Notes: generated by a model not told the origin, from the sequence alone. Shown: positions 1-9,464, numbered from the stretch's first letter. The stretch: 64,000 bases of DNA from Promicromonospora sp. AC04 (GCF_003058225.1 NZ_QBUG01000004.1:124001-188000), one strand, 5' to 3'. Numbers and translations: made by a program.

Positions 1-57
1 GAGACCCTCACGGACCGGGTCATCCCGGTCATCCGGCTCACCCGTCGCACGCACTGA
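1..57 (+). CDS. 3' end of a truncated coding region (window edge)
   Basis: The first 57 bases read open in frame 1 and end with TGA at 55-57, giving a tail ending RLTRRTH. The next gene's AGAAGGAG ribosome binding site follows after a few bases, which suggests the two form one operon. Only 18 residues are visible, so no function can be assigned. The tail could belong to another oxidoreductase of the kind found downstream, but this is a guess. Confidence 0.45.
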   Translation, partial: ETLTDRVIPVIRLTRRTH

Positions 58-76
58 ACCAGAAGGAGACAACCCC

Positions 77-967
77 ATGAAAAAGGACACTAGCGTCCAC
101 TGGCACCGCACCAGCGCCGCCTTGGACCTAGACGGGAAGAACGTGGCCGTCGTCGGCGGCACCGGTGGTATCGGCCGGGCCCTGAGCCGGCAGATGGCCA
201 CACGCGGTGCCCAGGTCACCGTCGTCGGCCGCACGTTCCGCGACCGGGGTATGCCGAACATCGAGTTCGTCCAGGCCGACCTGGACCGCATGAGCGAGGC
301 CCAGCGCGTCGCCCAGACCCTGCCGGCCGAGGACCTCGACGTGCTCGTACTGACCACGGGGATCTTCGCCGCGCCCCAACGGCAGGAGACGCCCGAGGGC
401 CTGGAACGGGACATGGCCGTCAGCTACCTCAGCCGCCTGGTCCTGGTACGCAACCTCGCAGCACGGCTCGGGACCGCCCGACCCGAGGGTGCGCCCCGCC
501 CGCGGGTGTTCGTCTACGGCTACCCCGGCTCCGGACAAACCGCGCACGTGGAGGACCTCAACTTCGAGAAGGACTACGTCTCCATGAAGGCGCACATGAG
601 CACCGTCGCCGGTAACGAGGCCCTCGTGCTCGACTCGGCGCAGCGGTACCCCGGCCTGGGCGTATTCGGCCTCAACCCCGGTCTGATCAAGACCGACATC
701 CGCGCCAACATGCTCGGCGAGGGCAGCTGGAAGCACCGCGCCATGGAGACCGCCATCGGGTGGTTCACCCCCGACGCAGACACCTATGCGAAGCACATCC
801 TGCCGCTGCTGTTCACCCCCGACCTTGAGCACCACACCGGAACCATGTTCGACAAGAAGGGCAGTGCGATCCTCCCGTCACAAACCATGACGACCGCCCA
901 CGTCCGCGACATCATCAAAGGGTCCGAGCACCTGCTCACCCGGAAGGTCCCCGCCGTCCGGCACTGA
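77..967 (+). CDS. Short-chain dehydrogenase/reductase (SDR) family oxidoreductase
   Basis: A 296-residue NAD(P)-dependent oxidoreductase with a Rossmann fold. The glycine-rich dinucleotide motif GGTGGIG lies at residues 27-33 and the catalytic YxxxK appears as Y167-VSM-K171, with a candidate serine in the preceding GYPGSG stretch. The length is slightly above the classical SDR size (about 250). The ATG at 77 is preceded by AGAAGGAG with normal spacing. The substrate cannot be read from sequence. The C-terminal half (FGLNPGLIKTDI) has the usual SDR PG motif after the active site. The next gene, an LLM-type oxidoreductase, follows 118 bases downstream on the same strand, so the two may act in one redox conversion. 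Confidence 0.85.
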   Translation: MKKDTSVHWHRTSAALDLDGKNVAVVGGTGGIGRALSRQMATRGAQVTVVGRTFRDRGMPNIEFVQADLDRMSEAQRVAQTLPAEDLDVLVLTTGIFAAPQRQETPEGLERDMAVSYLSRLVLVRNLAARLGTARPEGAPRPRVFVYGYPGSGQTAHVEDLNFEKDYVSMKAHMSTVAGNEALVLDSAQRYPGLGVFGLNPGLIKTDIRANMLGEGSWKHRAMETAIGWFTPDADTYAKHILPLLFTPDLEHHTGTMFDKKGSAILPSQTMTTAHVRDIIKGSEHLLTRKVPAVRH

Positions 968-1085
968 GCACACCCCGCCGCCGGCCGGACACCACCCGTG
1001 GGCTCCGGCTGACCGGCACCTCGGCCGCACCGTCCACGCGCCCTGACGCCACCCGCACCCCAGCCCTCATACCCGGAGAGAGATC

Positions 1086-1994
1086 ATGGTCGACTACGGT
1101 CACGACCTGCTGTTCGGCAGCTTCGTCACACCCCGGTCCGACGCGATCGCGGAGCTGATCCATGCGGCCCAGGAGGCCGAACGCGTCGGCCTGGACCTCG
1201 TGACGGTCCAGGACCACCCCTACCACCCCGGCTTCGTCGACACCCCCACGCTCATCGGTCAGCTCGCAGCCCGCACCGAACAGATCCGCTTCTCAGCGAA
1301 CGTCACCAACCTCCCGCTGCGCCCGCCCGCCGTACTGGCAAAAGCGACAGCAAGCCTCGACCTGATGACCGGCGGACGGATCGCGCTCGGGCTCGGCGCG
1401 GGCGGCTACTGGGACGCTATCTCCGCCTACGGCGGCACCAGGCTGACACCGGGCCAGTCGGTTGACGCGCTTTCGGAGGCCATCGACATCATCCGCGCGC
1501 TGTGGGACGTCACCGACCGGTCCATGGTGAACCATCAGGGCGAGCACTACCAGATCGTGGGCGCCAAACGAGGGCCTGCACCGGCCCACCCCGTGCCGAT
1601 CTGGGTCGGCGGGTACAAACCTCGCATGCTCCGCCTGATCGGCGCCAAGGCCGACGGGTGGCTCCTCAGCATGTGGGGCAACGACATCAAGGCCATCGGC
1701 GACGGCAACCAGAGGATCGACGATGCCGCACACGCCGCAGGCAGAGACCCGTCAGCGATCCGCCGCCTGGTCAACATCCCCGCTCGCGCCTCGGCCACAT
1801 CGGAAGGGCTGCTGGCCGGGCCGCCCCGGACCTGGGTCGACCAGCTCGCCGGTCTCACGCTTGAGCACGGCTTCTCAGGGTTCATCCTCGCTGGCGACGA
1901 CACCAGCCTCTACGACGTCATCGGACAAGAAGTGGCGCCTGCGGTCCGCACGATCGTCACCGCCGAACGCCCTCCGTCAGCACCTCGGGATTGA
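1086..1994 (+). CDS. LLM class flavin-dependent oxidoreductase
   Basis: A 302-residue luciferase-like monooxygenase/F420-reductase superfamily protein, an (alpha/beta)8 barrel. Family hallmarks are the N-terminal FGSFVTP, the QDHPYHPGFVD segment, the TGGRIALGLGAGG phosphate-binding region, and PVPIWVGGYKPRMLRLIG before KADGWL. The ATG at 1086 follows GGAGAGA. Members use either reduced FMN or F420. The F420-type nitroreductase-like gene at 12705 shows that F420 chemistry is plausible in this genome, but the cofactor is not decided by sequence. It converges on the Gfo/Idh/MocA gene with only 25 bases between stop codons. Confidence 0.85.
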   Translation: MVDYGHDLLFGSFVTPRSDAIAELIHAAQEAERVGLDLVTVQDHPYHPGFVDTPTLIGQLAARTEQIRFSANVTNLPLRPPAVLAKATASLDLMTGGRIALGLGAGGYWDAISAYGGTRLTPGQSVDALSEAIDIIRALWDVTDRSMVNHQGEHYQIVGAKRGPAPAHPVPIWVGGYKPRMLRLIGAKADGWLLSMWGNDIKAIGDGNQRIDDAAHAAGRDPSAIRRLVNIPARASATSEGLLAGPPRTWVDQLAGLTLEHGFSGFILAGDDTSLYDVIGQEVAPAVRTIVTAERPPSAPRD

Positions 1995-2019
1995 CTCTCG
2001 GCAGAGTATCCGCCCGGCT

Positions 2020-3060
2020 CTACTGACGTTCTTCGGTGTCCACGGTCAGCAGACCGCGGATCGCGTCGATCGTGGCAAGGGTCGAGACGACCTCGTCGAG
2101 CGTGTGCAGCGGCGACTCAGGTCGGCCCTCAGCCAGGTAGGAAGCGAACGCGAGCGCTTGGTAGCTCAGTGCGTCGTATCCATCCTCGAAGGTGTCGTCG
2201 GTCCACGACTCGGTGACATCCGTCCCGTCGGCGCGCGTGGTGAGCACGACACCGGTCGGCGTGAAGAAGGACGCGGGGATGTCGATGCGCCCCTTCGTGC
2301 CGATGACCGTGGCGCGCGTGGGCAGGTGGGCGACCATCGACGTCGCGACGAAGGCGTCCGCTCTTCCGGGTGAGGTGAGGATCGCCGAGGCCCGCAGGTC
2401 GACCCCGTCCGGGGTGATCTCGCCCGAGGCCTGGACCCGTGCCGGCGCCCCCAGGACGAAGCTCGCGAACGAGACCGGGTAGACGCCGGCATCCAGGAGC
2501 GCACCACCACCCAGCGTCGGATCCCACATCCGGCTGCCCGGGTCGTAAGGGGCCACGAAGCCGAAGTCCGCGGTCACGAGGTGGATGTCGCCCAGCGTGC
2601 CGTCGTCGAGCATCTGGCGCACGATGTCGATCTGGGGCAGGTAGCGGGTCCACATCGCTTCCATGACCAGCACTCCCGCGGCGCGTGCTGCCGTTGCGAT
2701 CTCGCGTGCCTCGGCGGCCGACAGCGCAATCGGTTTCTCCACGAGGACCGGCTTCCCGGCGGCGATTGCCTGCAACGCCAGGTCTCGGTGCGAACTGTGC
2801 GGTGTGGCGATGTAGACGGCGTCGATGGACTCGTCGGCCAGCAGGGCCTCCGGGGTCGGGTACGACGTCGGGATGTCGTGCGTGGTGGCAAAAGAGGACA
2901 GCCGGTACGGGTCGCGGGCGGTGACCGCGGCGACGCGCTGCGCGGTGCGCCGGTGGACGGCGCGGACGAACCGGGTGGCTATCCACCCGGTGCCGATGAT
3001 GCCCCAGCGCAGTGCCGGGGTCGCGTCGCCGTCGATGCGGCGGGGCTTCGGGAGGGTCAT
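2020..3060 (-). CDS. Gfo/Idh/MocA family oxidoreductase
   Basis: About 346 residues from the ATG at 3060; an upstream in-frame start at 3093 would add a nonconserved extension. The N-terminal Rossmann domain has GIIGTGWIATRF, followed by the diagnostic EKPIALS motif (lysine of the catalytic EKP) and a C-terminal alpha/beta domain with GGGALLDAGVYP. These enzymes oxidise or reduce sugars and sugar derivatives with NAD(P). It is the last gene of a leftward sugar-import operon (binding protein, two permeases, beta-helix protein), 74 bases after the beta-helix gene, so it probably acts on an imported or released monosaccharide. The substrate is unknown. Confidence 0.88.
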   Translation of the reverse strand: MTLPKPRRIDGDATPALRWGIIGTGWIATRFVRAVHRRTAQRVAAVTARDPYRLSSFATTHDIPTSYPTPEALLADESIDAVYIATPHSSHRDLALQAIAAGKPVLVEKPIALSAAEAREIATAARAAGVLVMEAMWTRYLPQIDIVRQMLDDGTLGDIHLVTADFGFVAPYDPGSRMWDPTLGGGALLDAGVYPVSFASFVLGAPARVQASGEITPDGVDLRASAILTSPGRADAFVATSMVAHLPTRATVIGTKGRIDIPASFFTPTGVVLTTRADGTDVTESWTDDTFEDGYDALSYQALAFASYLAEGRPESPLHTLDEVVSTLATIDAIRGLLTVDTEERQ

Positions 3061-3134
3061 GGCGGGACTCCAGGTCAGAGGTCTTCGGGGCACGGGTTCA
3101 GGGGCATGGATTCAGGGGCCGACGGCGGCGAGCC

Positions 3135-5120
3135 TCACCACACGCGGATGCGCGAGATACCTGAGGCGAGAGCGGCGAGCGGGCCGGCCGGGTAGGTCTC
3201 CTCGGCGGACTTGGGGGCGCCGCCCAGGTCGACGTCGATGGCGACGGGGCTGCCGTCGTGATCCTCGAACTCCGCGTCCACGACCCGGACCCGCTCGAGG
3301 TCCTTGCCGGTCACGACGTTGATCCGCAAATGGTCGAACCGCGTGGGCAGTGCCGCCTCCAGGTAGACCCCGTCGCCGTCCTCGACGACGGCGACCGAGA
3401 CGCCCTGATCGACGACGACGGCGCCCTCCTCGGCTTCGTACGGCACCGCGCCCGAGGCGTAGAAGTTGTCCCGGATGTAGACGGGCTGCTTGGCGCCCAT
3501 GAATCGCTCGTGGTCGCCGGTAGAGGGGTCCGCGAGCTGATCGAAGTAGCTGGTGAGCGAGGACGGGTGCCCGTCGTACCCGGCGGTGCCGTAGCCGACG
3601 ACCTGGCCCGCACGCGCCGTCGGCCCGTAGGCCCGACCTGCGTCGCTCCCCAGGAAGATGTTCCCGATGTGGCGGTCGTCGCCGCCATGGATCGCGGCGT
3701 AGCCCGCGACCTGGGTGCTGTGCGGCACGTGGTACGGCGTGGGCCGCTCCACGACCGGCTCCAGCGATACGGTGCCGCACACGAGATTGCTGACGAAGGC
3801 GCCTCCCTGGCTGAACACCTCCAGGGACGCACGCGAGCCGAAGATGTTGTGGTCGACCAGGTACGGTCCGTGGCTCACCTCGACGAACAGGTCGCGGTTG
3901 TTGTCGTGGAACAGGTTCCGGGTGACCCGAGTGCCCTGGGTCTGCCAGTCCAGCCAGGTTCCGAGCGTGCAGTCGTGGATGCGGTTGTGCCGGATGGTGA
4001 CGTCGATCGCGGCGTGGAGCTTGATGCCGGCGATCTCGTAGCCGTAGAACTCGCGCTTGATCGCGATGTTGTAGATGTGGTTGTCCTCGATGGTGGAGAA
4101 CACGCAGCCGAGGTGTCCGACTATGCCGTTCTGGCCGCAGTCGTAGATGGTGTTGCGACGCACGACGTGCGAGCCGACGTGCTCACGGTCCCACCCGATC
4201 TGGCGTGCGGAGAACACCGACTCGAGCTGGTACTGGTAGCCGGGCTTGTCTCCGCGGAGCGTGGCGTAGTTGTGGCCGGTCGAGGCCTCCTTGCCCAGCG
4301 AGATCGCCGAGCACTTCGCATCGTGGATGACGTTGTCCTCGATGATCCAGCCCTTGGCCCAGTTCGGCCCGATCAGGCCGGGCTGGTCGGCGGTGGGCGG
4401 GGCCCACGGACTCGCGGCGTGGGCCAGCTCGAAGCCCCGCACCGTGATGTAGTCGATGTGGTGCTCGGCGGGGTAGAACACCGACCGGCGCACGTTGATC
4501 TCGACCGCCTCGGCGTTCGGGTCTGCGCCCTGGAAGTTCGCCCAGATCGTCGTGACGTCCGGGCCGACCTCGGCGTACCAGACATGGCGCGTCTGCTCGG
4601 GATCGCGGATGTGATCGGTGCCGCCGGTCCAGTCGTCGGTCGCCTCGGCGCGCAGCGGCGGGTCGAAGACCTCCGGCAGGGTCAACACCTCGTAGAAGCT
4701 GCGTCCGTTCAGGTAGACGTCGCCCAGGTGCTTGCGGGGCGTGTCCTTCTTCGGGTAGACGATCCAGTCGCCCTCGATCTGTTCGGCGTAGGGGTTGAAC
4801 GAACCGAACAGCGTGTTGGGGACGGTGACCGTCCATACATCTCCCCCGCCCTGCTCCCACCCCGTTACCGGCTCCGAGCCCTTGATCACCACGTGCTCGC
4901 CGGGCGCCGCCTGGTAGGTGATCCGCCGGGCGTCGCTGAGCCCGCCGCGGCGCGGCCGCACCCACTCGCGATACTCCCCACCGTGCACGACGACGGTGTC
5001 GCCGGGTCGCGCCACGGCCGCGGCCCGGTTGATGGTGCGCAGCGGGCTGTACGCGCTGCCGTCCGCGGTGTCGGACCCAGTGGTCGCGACATGGAGCGTG
5101 GTGGGCGCAACGGTGTTCAT
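3135..5120 (-). CDS. Right-handed parallel beta-helix protein, probable carbohydrate-active enzyme
   Basis: 661 residues from the ATG at 5120. The N-terminus has the pattern of beta-helix glycan-active proteins: PLRTINRAAAVARPGD followed by TVVVHGGEY. The middle has repeated turn motifs such as IEDNVIHD, VRRNTIYD and IRHNRIHD, typical of stacked pectate-lyase-like coils. No signal peptide is visible, so it is probably cytoplasmic and acts on imported oligosaccharides. Some GH141-type glycosidases share this architecture, but the family assignment is inference. It sits 32 bases after the second permease gene. The much longer open frame upstream of the ATG is an antisense-frame shadow of the permease genes. 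Confidence 0.8.
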   Translation of the reverse strand: MNTVAPTTLHVATTGSDTADGSAYSPLRTINRAAAVARPGDTVVVHGGEYREWVRPRRGGLSDARRITYQAAPGEHVVIKGSEPVTGWEQGGGDVWTVTVPNTLFGSFNPYAEQIEGDWIVYPKKDTPRKHLGDVYLNGRSFYEVLTLPEVFDPPLRAEATDDWTGGTDHIRDPEQTRHVWYAEVGPDVTTIWANFQGADPNAEAVEINVRRSVFYPAEHHIDYITVRGFELAHAASPWAPPTADQPGLIGPNWAKGWIIEDNVIHDAKCSAISLGKEASTGHNYATLRGDKPGYQYQLESVFSARQIGWDREHVGSHVVRRNTIYDCGQNGIVGHLGCVFSTIEDNHIYNIAIKREFYGYEIAGIKLHAAIDVTIRHNRIHDCTLGTWLDWQTQGTRVTRNLFHDNNRDLFVEVSHGPYLVDHNIFGSRASLEVFSQGGAFVSNLVCGTVSLEPVVERPTPYHVPHSTQVAGYAAIHGGDDRHIGNIFLGSDAGRAYGPTARAGQVVGYGTAGYDGHPSSLTSYFDQLADPSTGDHERFMGAKQPVYIRDNFYASGAVPYEAEEGAVVVDQGVSVAVVEDGDGVYLEAALPTRFDHLRINVVTGKDLERVRVVDAEFEDHDGSPVAIDVDLGGAPKSAEETYPAGPLAALASGISRIRVW

Positions 5121-5152
5121 GAAGCTCCTCAAAAGGCTGGGTACTTGCCCGG

Positions 5153-5986
5153 TCACTTGCCGAAGCCGGCGGTCAGGCCGGACACGAGCTGGCGGCGGCC
5201 GACGATGTAAGCGGCAAGGATGGGCAGGACGGACAGGACGACGGCGGCGAGCACAGCCGGGACGTTGACGGAGAACTCGCCCTGGAAGGACCACAGGGAC
5301 AGCGGCAGCACCCGGGTCTCGGCGCTCTGGGTCAGCACGAGCGGGAACAGGAACCCGTTCCACACCTGCAGGGCGTTGTAGACGCCGACGGTCATGATGG
5401 CCGGGCGGGTCAGCGGCAGCGCGAGGTTCCACAGGGTGCGCCACTCCCCCGCGCCGTCCATCTTCATCGACTCGAACAGCTCCGCCGGCACGTCGCGCAG
5501 GAAGTTGGTCAGGATGAGCACCGACAGCGGGATGGCGAACGCGATCGACGGCAGGATGATCGCCCACAGGGTGTCGTAGAGGCCCAGCTGCACGATGAGG
5601 TAGTAGACAGGGATGATCGTGGCCTGGATCGGGATGGCGATCCCGAGCAGGAAGACCTGGAAGAGCCGCGCCGTCGAGCGGCGGCGTGATCGCACCACGA
5701 CGTAGGACGCCGTCAGGCTCACCGCCAGGATCACCAGGGTCGAGACGAGGGTGACGACGACCGAGTTGCCGAAGTAACGCAGAAAGTCGTTGGCCAACAC
5801 CTGCCCGTACGCGTCCAGGGTCGCGTTGGCCGGCAACGACAGCGGGTTCTCGGAGTAGTAGTCGGCCTGAGGGCGCAGGCTCGTGACGAGGATGTAGTAG
5901 ATCGGCACGATGATGATCGCCAGCCAGATCCACCCCGCCAGGCCGCCGAAGAGGTTTGGCGTGGTGCGTGCGACGCGTACGGACAT
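5153..5986 (-). CDS. Carbohydrate ABC transporter permease (MalG type)
   Basis: 277 residues. An N-terminal membrane segment (WIWLAIIIVPIYYILVTSL) is followed by five further hydrophobic segments. The EAA cytoplasmic loop that docks the ATPase appears as AELFESMKMDGAGEWRTLW, with the expected conserved glycine. The family is the inner-membrane permease of sugar importers and works with the partner permease at 5986-6921 and the binding protein at 6918-8219. Its start shares one base with the partner's stop codon, so the two are translationally coupled. No ATP-binding subunit is encoded nearby; actinobacterial sugar importers of this type often share one MsiK ATPase. Confidence 0.92.
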   Translation of the reverse strand: MSVRVARTTPNLFGGLAGWIWLAIIIVPIYYILVTSLRPQADYYSENPLSLPANATLDAYGQVLANDFLRYFGNSVVVTLVSTLVILAVSLTASYVVVRSRRRSTARLFQVFLLGIAIPIQATIIPVYYLIVQLGLYDTLWAIILPSIAFAIPLSVLILTNFLRDVPAELFESMKMDGAGEWRTLWNLALPLTRPAIMTVGVYNALQVWNGFLFPLVLTQSAETRVLPLSLWSFQGEFSVNVPAVLAAVVLSVLPILAAYIVGRRQLVSGLTAGFGK

Positions 5987-6921
5987 CAGACGCCCTCCAT
6001 CTGCGAGTCCATCTTGCTCGCTCCCGAGAACCGGTTCAGCCCGATCGAGACCGCGAGGCCGACGACGACGAGGATGACGGCGATGACGCTCGCCTTGCCC
6101 ATGTCGTAGCTGCGGAAGCCGGTCAGGTACATGTCCAGCGGCAGGATGCGGGTCGCGTTGCCGGGACCCCCGCCGGTCAGGACGAAGATGAGGTCGAAGT
6201 AGGTCAGGGAGCCGACGATCATCAGCGTCGAGGACGTGACGATCGTGTACTTCAGCTGCGGCAGCGTGATGTAGAAGAACTGCTGTACCCGGCCGGCGCC
6301 GTCGAGCAGCGCCGCCTCGTACATCGACTTCGGGATCTGCCGCACGCCGCCCTGGTACAGCAGCGAGTGGAACGGCACGAAGGACCACGAGATGACGAAC
6401 AGCACCACCCACAGCGCCAGGTCGGGGCTGCCGATCCAGTCCTGGGACAGCCACGAGATGCCCAGTGCGGTGCCGAGCCCGAAGTTGGGGTCGAGCAGCG
6501 CTCGGTAGGCGATCGCGACGGCCGCCGCCGAGAACAGCAGCGGCAGGAAGTACAGCACCGAGAGCACGGCGCGGTAGCGCTGGCGGCCGGCCATGAAGAC
6601 GCCGAGCAGCAGAGAGAGCGGCGTCTGGAAGAGCCAGGTCGCCACGCTGAGGACCACGGTGAGGCGCATGGCGTTCTGCGTCACCGGGTCGGTCAGGGTC
6701 CGGCCCCAGTTCTCGGCGCCGGCCCATACGGGATCGCCCAGGCCGTCCCAGCTCATGAACGACAGGACAGCGACGCCGATCAGCGGCACCACGGCGAACA
6801 CACCGAACAGGACCAGGGCTGGGCCGGCCATCCAGACCGACGGGCCGTCCGCGCGGTTTCCAGGGGCCCGGCGGCCCTGGCGCGTCTGCGTCAGGGCCGC
6901 CGAGCCGGTTGCGGCACTCAC
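5986..6921 (-). CDS. Carbohydrate ABC transporter permease (MalF type)
   Basis: 311 residues starting at GTG 6921, which overlaps the stop codon of the binding-protein gene by 4 bases (GTGA). After a charged N-terminus comes VWMAGPALVLFGVFAVVPL as the first membrane helix, then further segments and the EAA motif KSMYEAALLDGAGRVQQFF. It is the first permease of the heterodimer, paired with the MalG-type protein encoded immediately downstream. The order binding protein, MalF-type, MalG-type is the standard layout of family 1 carbohydrate uptake operons. The substrate is set mainly by the binding protein and cannot be read here. Confidence 0.92.
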   Translation of the reverse strand: MSAATGSAALTQTRQGRRAPGNRADGPSVWMAGPALVLFGVFAVVPLIGVAVLSFMSWDGLGDPVWAGAENWGRTLTDPVTQNAMRLTVVLSVATWLFQTPLSLLLGVFMAGRQRYRAVLSVLYFLPLLFSAAAVAIAYRALLDPNFGLGTALGISWLSQDWIGSPDLALWVVLFVISWSFVPFHSLLYQGGVRQIPKSMYEAALLDGAGRVQQFFYITLPQLKYTIVTSSTLMIVGSLTYFDLIFVLTGGGPGNATRILPLDMYLTGFRSYDMGKASVIAVILVVVGLAVSIGLNRFSGASKMDSQMEGV

Positions 6922-8219
6922 AGCGTCGCGTCCATCGCGTCGGAGAACTGCTGCGGGTCGATCTGCCCCAGGAAGAGCTGACTGAGGTTGTTCAGCAGCT
7001 CCTGGGCCTGGGCCGGCGGCAGGGCCTGGTCCCAGGAGAGCTGGAAGTGCGGGGCGTCGCGCACCATGCCGTACACGAACGACAGATAGTCCGCGTTGTC
7101 CTGCTGCTCGATCTTGTCCTCCAGCCCGGTGATCGGAGGAACGGTGCCGATCGCCAGCAGGTCGTCGACGGCGTCGTCGTTGAGCACCTGGGAGGAGATG
7201 AACGACTTTGCCGTGGCCTGGTCCTCCTCGGCGGCGGATGCGGAGACCGACCAGAAGTTGGACGGGTTGCCGACGATGTTCGCCGGGTCACCCGCGCCAC
7301 CGTCGACCGCGGGGAAGGTCGTGTAGCCCAGGCCGCCCGACTCGACGAGCTCGGGGGCGTCGTTGAGGAAGTTCGGGTACACCCAGCTGCCCTGCAGGAT
7401 GAACGCCGCCTTGCCGGTGTGCACGAGTGCGGTGTCGGCGTTCTGGTCGGCGTTGACCGAACCGAAGCTGTCCCCGAACGCACCGGCGTCGACGAGCTCC
7501 TGGATCTTGGTCGTGGCCTCGATGACGGCGGGGTCGGACCACGCGCCCTCCTCGCCGTCGACCACGGCTTGGAAGACCTCCGGGCCGCCGATGCGGTCGG
7601 TGAGGTACTGGATCCACATCAGCTCGGGCCACACGCTCTGCCCGGCCAGCGCGACCGGGATCACGCCCTGGTCCTTGAGGGTGCCCACCGCGGTGAGCAG
7701 CTCGTCGTACGTCGTCGGCACCTCGACGCCGGCCGCGTCCAGGACCTCCTGGTTGTAGTACAGGACGACCGGCTGGCTCTGCGTGTTCGGCACCGCGTAG
7801 GTCTTGCCGTCCACCTGACCGTTCGCCGCGACCGACGGGACCAGCCGGTCGGTGAGCTCCTGCGTGTCCGCCGTGATGTCGACGACGCTGTCGTTGGCGA
7901 CGTAGTCGGCCAGCGTCCCGCCCGCCCACGAGTAGATCAAGGTCGGGGCGTTGCCCGATCCCACGGCGGTCCGGATCTTCTCCTTGTACGCGTCGTTCGC
8001 GAACCAGTCGACCGCGATCTCCTGGTCCGGGTTCTCGGCGTTCCACGCGTCGAACTGCGCGCGGAACATCTCCTCGCTCCCGCCGGTCAGCGCCCACGCA
8101 CTCGCCCCGTCCGCGGCCGCCTGGCCGGGCTGGTTACCTCCACCGCATGCCGCCAGCACGGTCGCCAAGCTCACCGCGGCCACCATGGCGCCAGTGCGCC
8201 GTCCGATGCTCAGCCTCAT
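6918..8219 (-). CDS. Extracellular sugar-binding lipoprotein (ABC importer)
   Basis: About 433 residues from the ATG at 8219; the upstream in-frame start at 8249 would put ten extra residues before the signal peptide. The N-terminus is a lipoprotein signal: RRTGAMVAAVSLATVLAAC with lipobox LAAC and a glycine-rich tether after the cysteine. The body has the family 1 solute-binding fold, including DAWNAENPDQEI, YYNQEVLDAAGVEVPTTYDE and the FILQGSWVY segment near mid-protein. It captures the oligosaccharide outside the membrane and delivers it to the two permeases downstream. The divergent LacI gene at 8415 probably controls it. Confidence 0.92.
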   Translation of the reverse strand: MRLSIGRRTGAMVAAVSLATVLAACGGGNQPGQAAADGASAWALTGGSEEMFRAQFDAWNAENPDQEIAVDWFANDAYKEKIRTAVGSGNAPTLIYSWAGGTLADYVANDSVVDITADTQELTDRLVPSVAANGQVDGKTYAVPNTQSQPVVLYYNQEVLDAAGVEVPTTYDELLTAVGTLKDQGVIPVALAGQSVWPELMWIQYLTDRIGGPEVFQAVVDGEEGAWSDPAVIEATTKIQELVDAGAFGDSFGSVNADQNADTALVHTGKAAFILQGSWVYPNFLNDAPELVESGGLGYTTFPAVDGGAGDPANIVGNPSNFWSVSASAAEEDQATAKSFISSQVLNDDAVDDLLAIGTVPPITGLEDKIEQQDNADYLSFVYGMVRDAPHFQLSWDQALPPAQAQELLNNLSQLFLGQIDPQQFSDAMDATL

Positions 8220-8262
8220 TGCTCGAGTCCTCTCTCTCGTCGACACCACCGTCGACTGGACA

Positions 8263-8291
8263 GAAACAGTTTCGCACTGTTTCCTAAACAG
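8263..8291. promoter_or_regulatory. Candidate LacI-type operator pair in the divergent promoter
   Basis: Two adjacent inverted repeats lie between the binding-protein gene and the divergent LacI gene. The first is GAAAC-A-GTTTC (8263-8273) and the second is CTGTTT-CCT-AAACAG (8277-8291). A related imperfect GTTCCGAAAC is at 8356-8365, nearer the regulator gene. They are plausible sites for the LacI protein encoded at 8415, but they are not the classical CG-centred LacI palindrome, so the assignment is an inference from position and symmetry. Confidence 0.45.
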
Positions 8292-8414
8292 ATTCGACGG
8301 TAGGGCCGACGCCCATTGAAGTCAACACGCAAAACAGGCACTTTCGTGCGTGAGTGTTCCGAAACTTTTTCAGAGGGGGTAGGCTGCCGGTGATCCACTC
8401 GAGGGAGGTTTGCA

Positions 8415-9464
8415 GTGAGCAGCACGAACGCGTCGCGCCCGACACTGGAGCAGGTGGCCCGTGTTGCCGGGGTCTCGAAGGCCACCGCCTCCAAGGTGCT
8501 CAACCGCAGGCCCGACATTTCGGCCCAGACGCGACGGCGGGTCGAGCAGGCGATAGACGAGCTCGGCTACGTGCCGACCACCGGCCCTCGCGAGAAGGAC
8601 CGTCTGCAGAAGGTCAACGTCGTCTTCGACACCCTCGTGAACGTCTACTCCATGCAGGTACTGGACGGCATCCTCACTGCCGCACACTCCCAGGACGTCG
8701 AGGTGCTCGTCGACAAGCTGGATCCGGATCCCGAGGGCGACGGCCCGCTGTCCGGGGGGTGGATCCGCCGCTTGGCGGCGCACGGGCGCACCGGGGTGAT
8801 CGTCGTGACCTCCGAGCTCACCGCCGACCAGCGCGACCTAATGCGCTCGCTCGGGCTCAGCGTCGTCATGATCGACCCACTCAACCCGCTCGACGACGAG
8901 GTGGTGTCGGTGGGGGCGACGAACTTCACCGGTGGGATGCAGGCCACCCGCCACCTGCTGGATCTGGGACACCGCCGGATCGCTTTCGCCGGGGGGCTCC
9001 CGATCTCGATGGCCTCGCGCGAGCGTCTGCAGGGCTACCTCAGCGCGATGAGCTCGGCCGGGGTGGCACTCGACCCGTCGTTGGTCCTCGAGCAGGGCTT
9101 CAGCTTCCTGGCCGGGCTGGAGATGGCCAGTGAGTTCCTCGCGGGCCCGCAGCCACCGACGGCGATCTTCGCCGGGTGCGACGCCTCCGCCCTCGGGGTG
9201 CTGGAGGCCGCGCGACGCCGAAGTCTGCGCGTCCCGCAGGACTTGTCGGTCGTCGGCTTCGACGACACCTACGTGGCCGTGTCGACCGCACCGCCCCTGA
9301 CCACTGTGCGTCAGCCCATCATCGACATGGGCCGCGTCGCGCTGCGGACCCTGCTCCAGCAGGCGCGCGGAGAACGCGCCGACTCCCACCACGTCCAGCT
9401 GTCCACACAGCTGGTCGTGCGAGAGTCGACCGCCGCTCCGGCCGCTGCGCCGGTGGGCGCCTGA
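8415..9464 (+). CDS. LacI family transcriptional regulator
   Basis: 349 residues, starting with GTG at 8415 after GGGAGG. The N-terminal helix-turn-helix is TLEQVARVAGVSKATASKVL with the hinge region following. The rest is the periplasmic-binding-protein-like effector domain, with FAGCDASALGVLEAARRR and SVVGFDDTYVAV as characteristic segments. Family members repress sugar-use genes and release DNA on binding an inducer sugar. It is divergent from the binding-protein, permease and hydrolase operon at 2020-8219, which is its likely target through the inverted repeats in the shared upstream region. Confidence 0.93.
   Translation: MSSTNASRPTLEQVARVAGVSKATASKVLNRRPDISAQTRRRVEQAIDELGYVPTTGPREKDRLQKVNVVFDTLVNVYSMQVLDGILTAAHSQDVEVLVDKLDPDPEGDGPLSGGWIRRLAAHGRTGVIVVTSELTADQRDLMRSLGLSVVMIDPLNPLDDEVVSVGATNFTGGMQATRHLLDLGHRRIAFAGGLPISMASRERLQGYLSAMSSAGVALDPSLVLEQGFSFLAGLEMASEFLAGPQPPTAIFAGCDASALGVLEAARRRSLRVPQDLSVVGFDDTYVAVSTAPPLTTVRQPIIDMGRVALRTLLQQARGERADSHHVQLSTQLVVRESTAAPAAAPVGA

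Noticed and set aside
3258-5210. 650-codon open frame on the plus strand
   Set aside because: Antisense shadow of the beta-helix gene; valine/aspartate/arginine-rich with no family pattern.
2020-8219. Missing ATPase as evidence of a broken ABC importer
   Set aside because: Carbohydrate importers of actinobacteria commonly use one shared MsiK-type ATPase encoded elsewhere.
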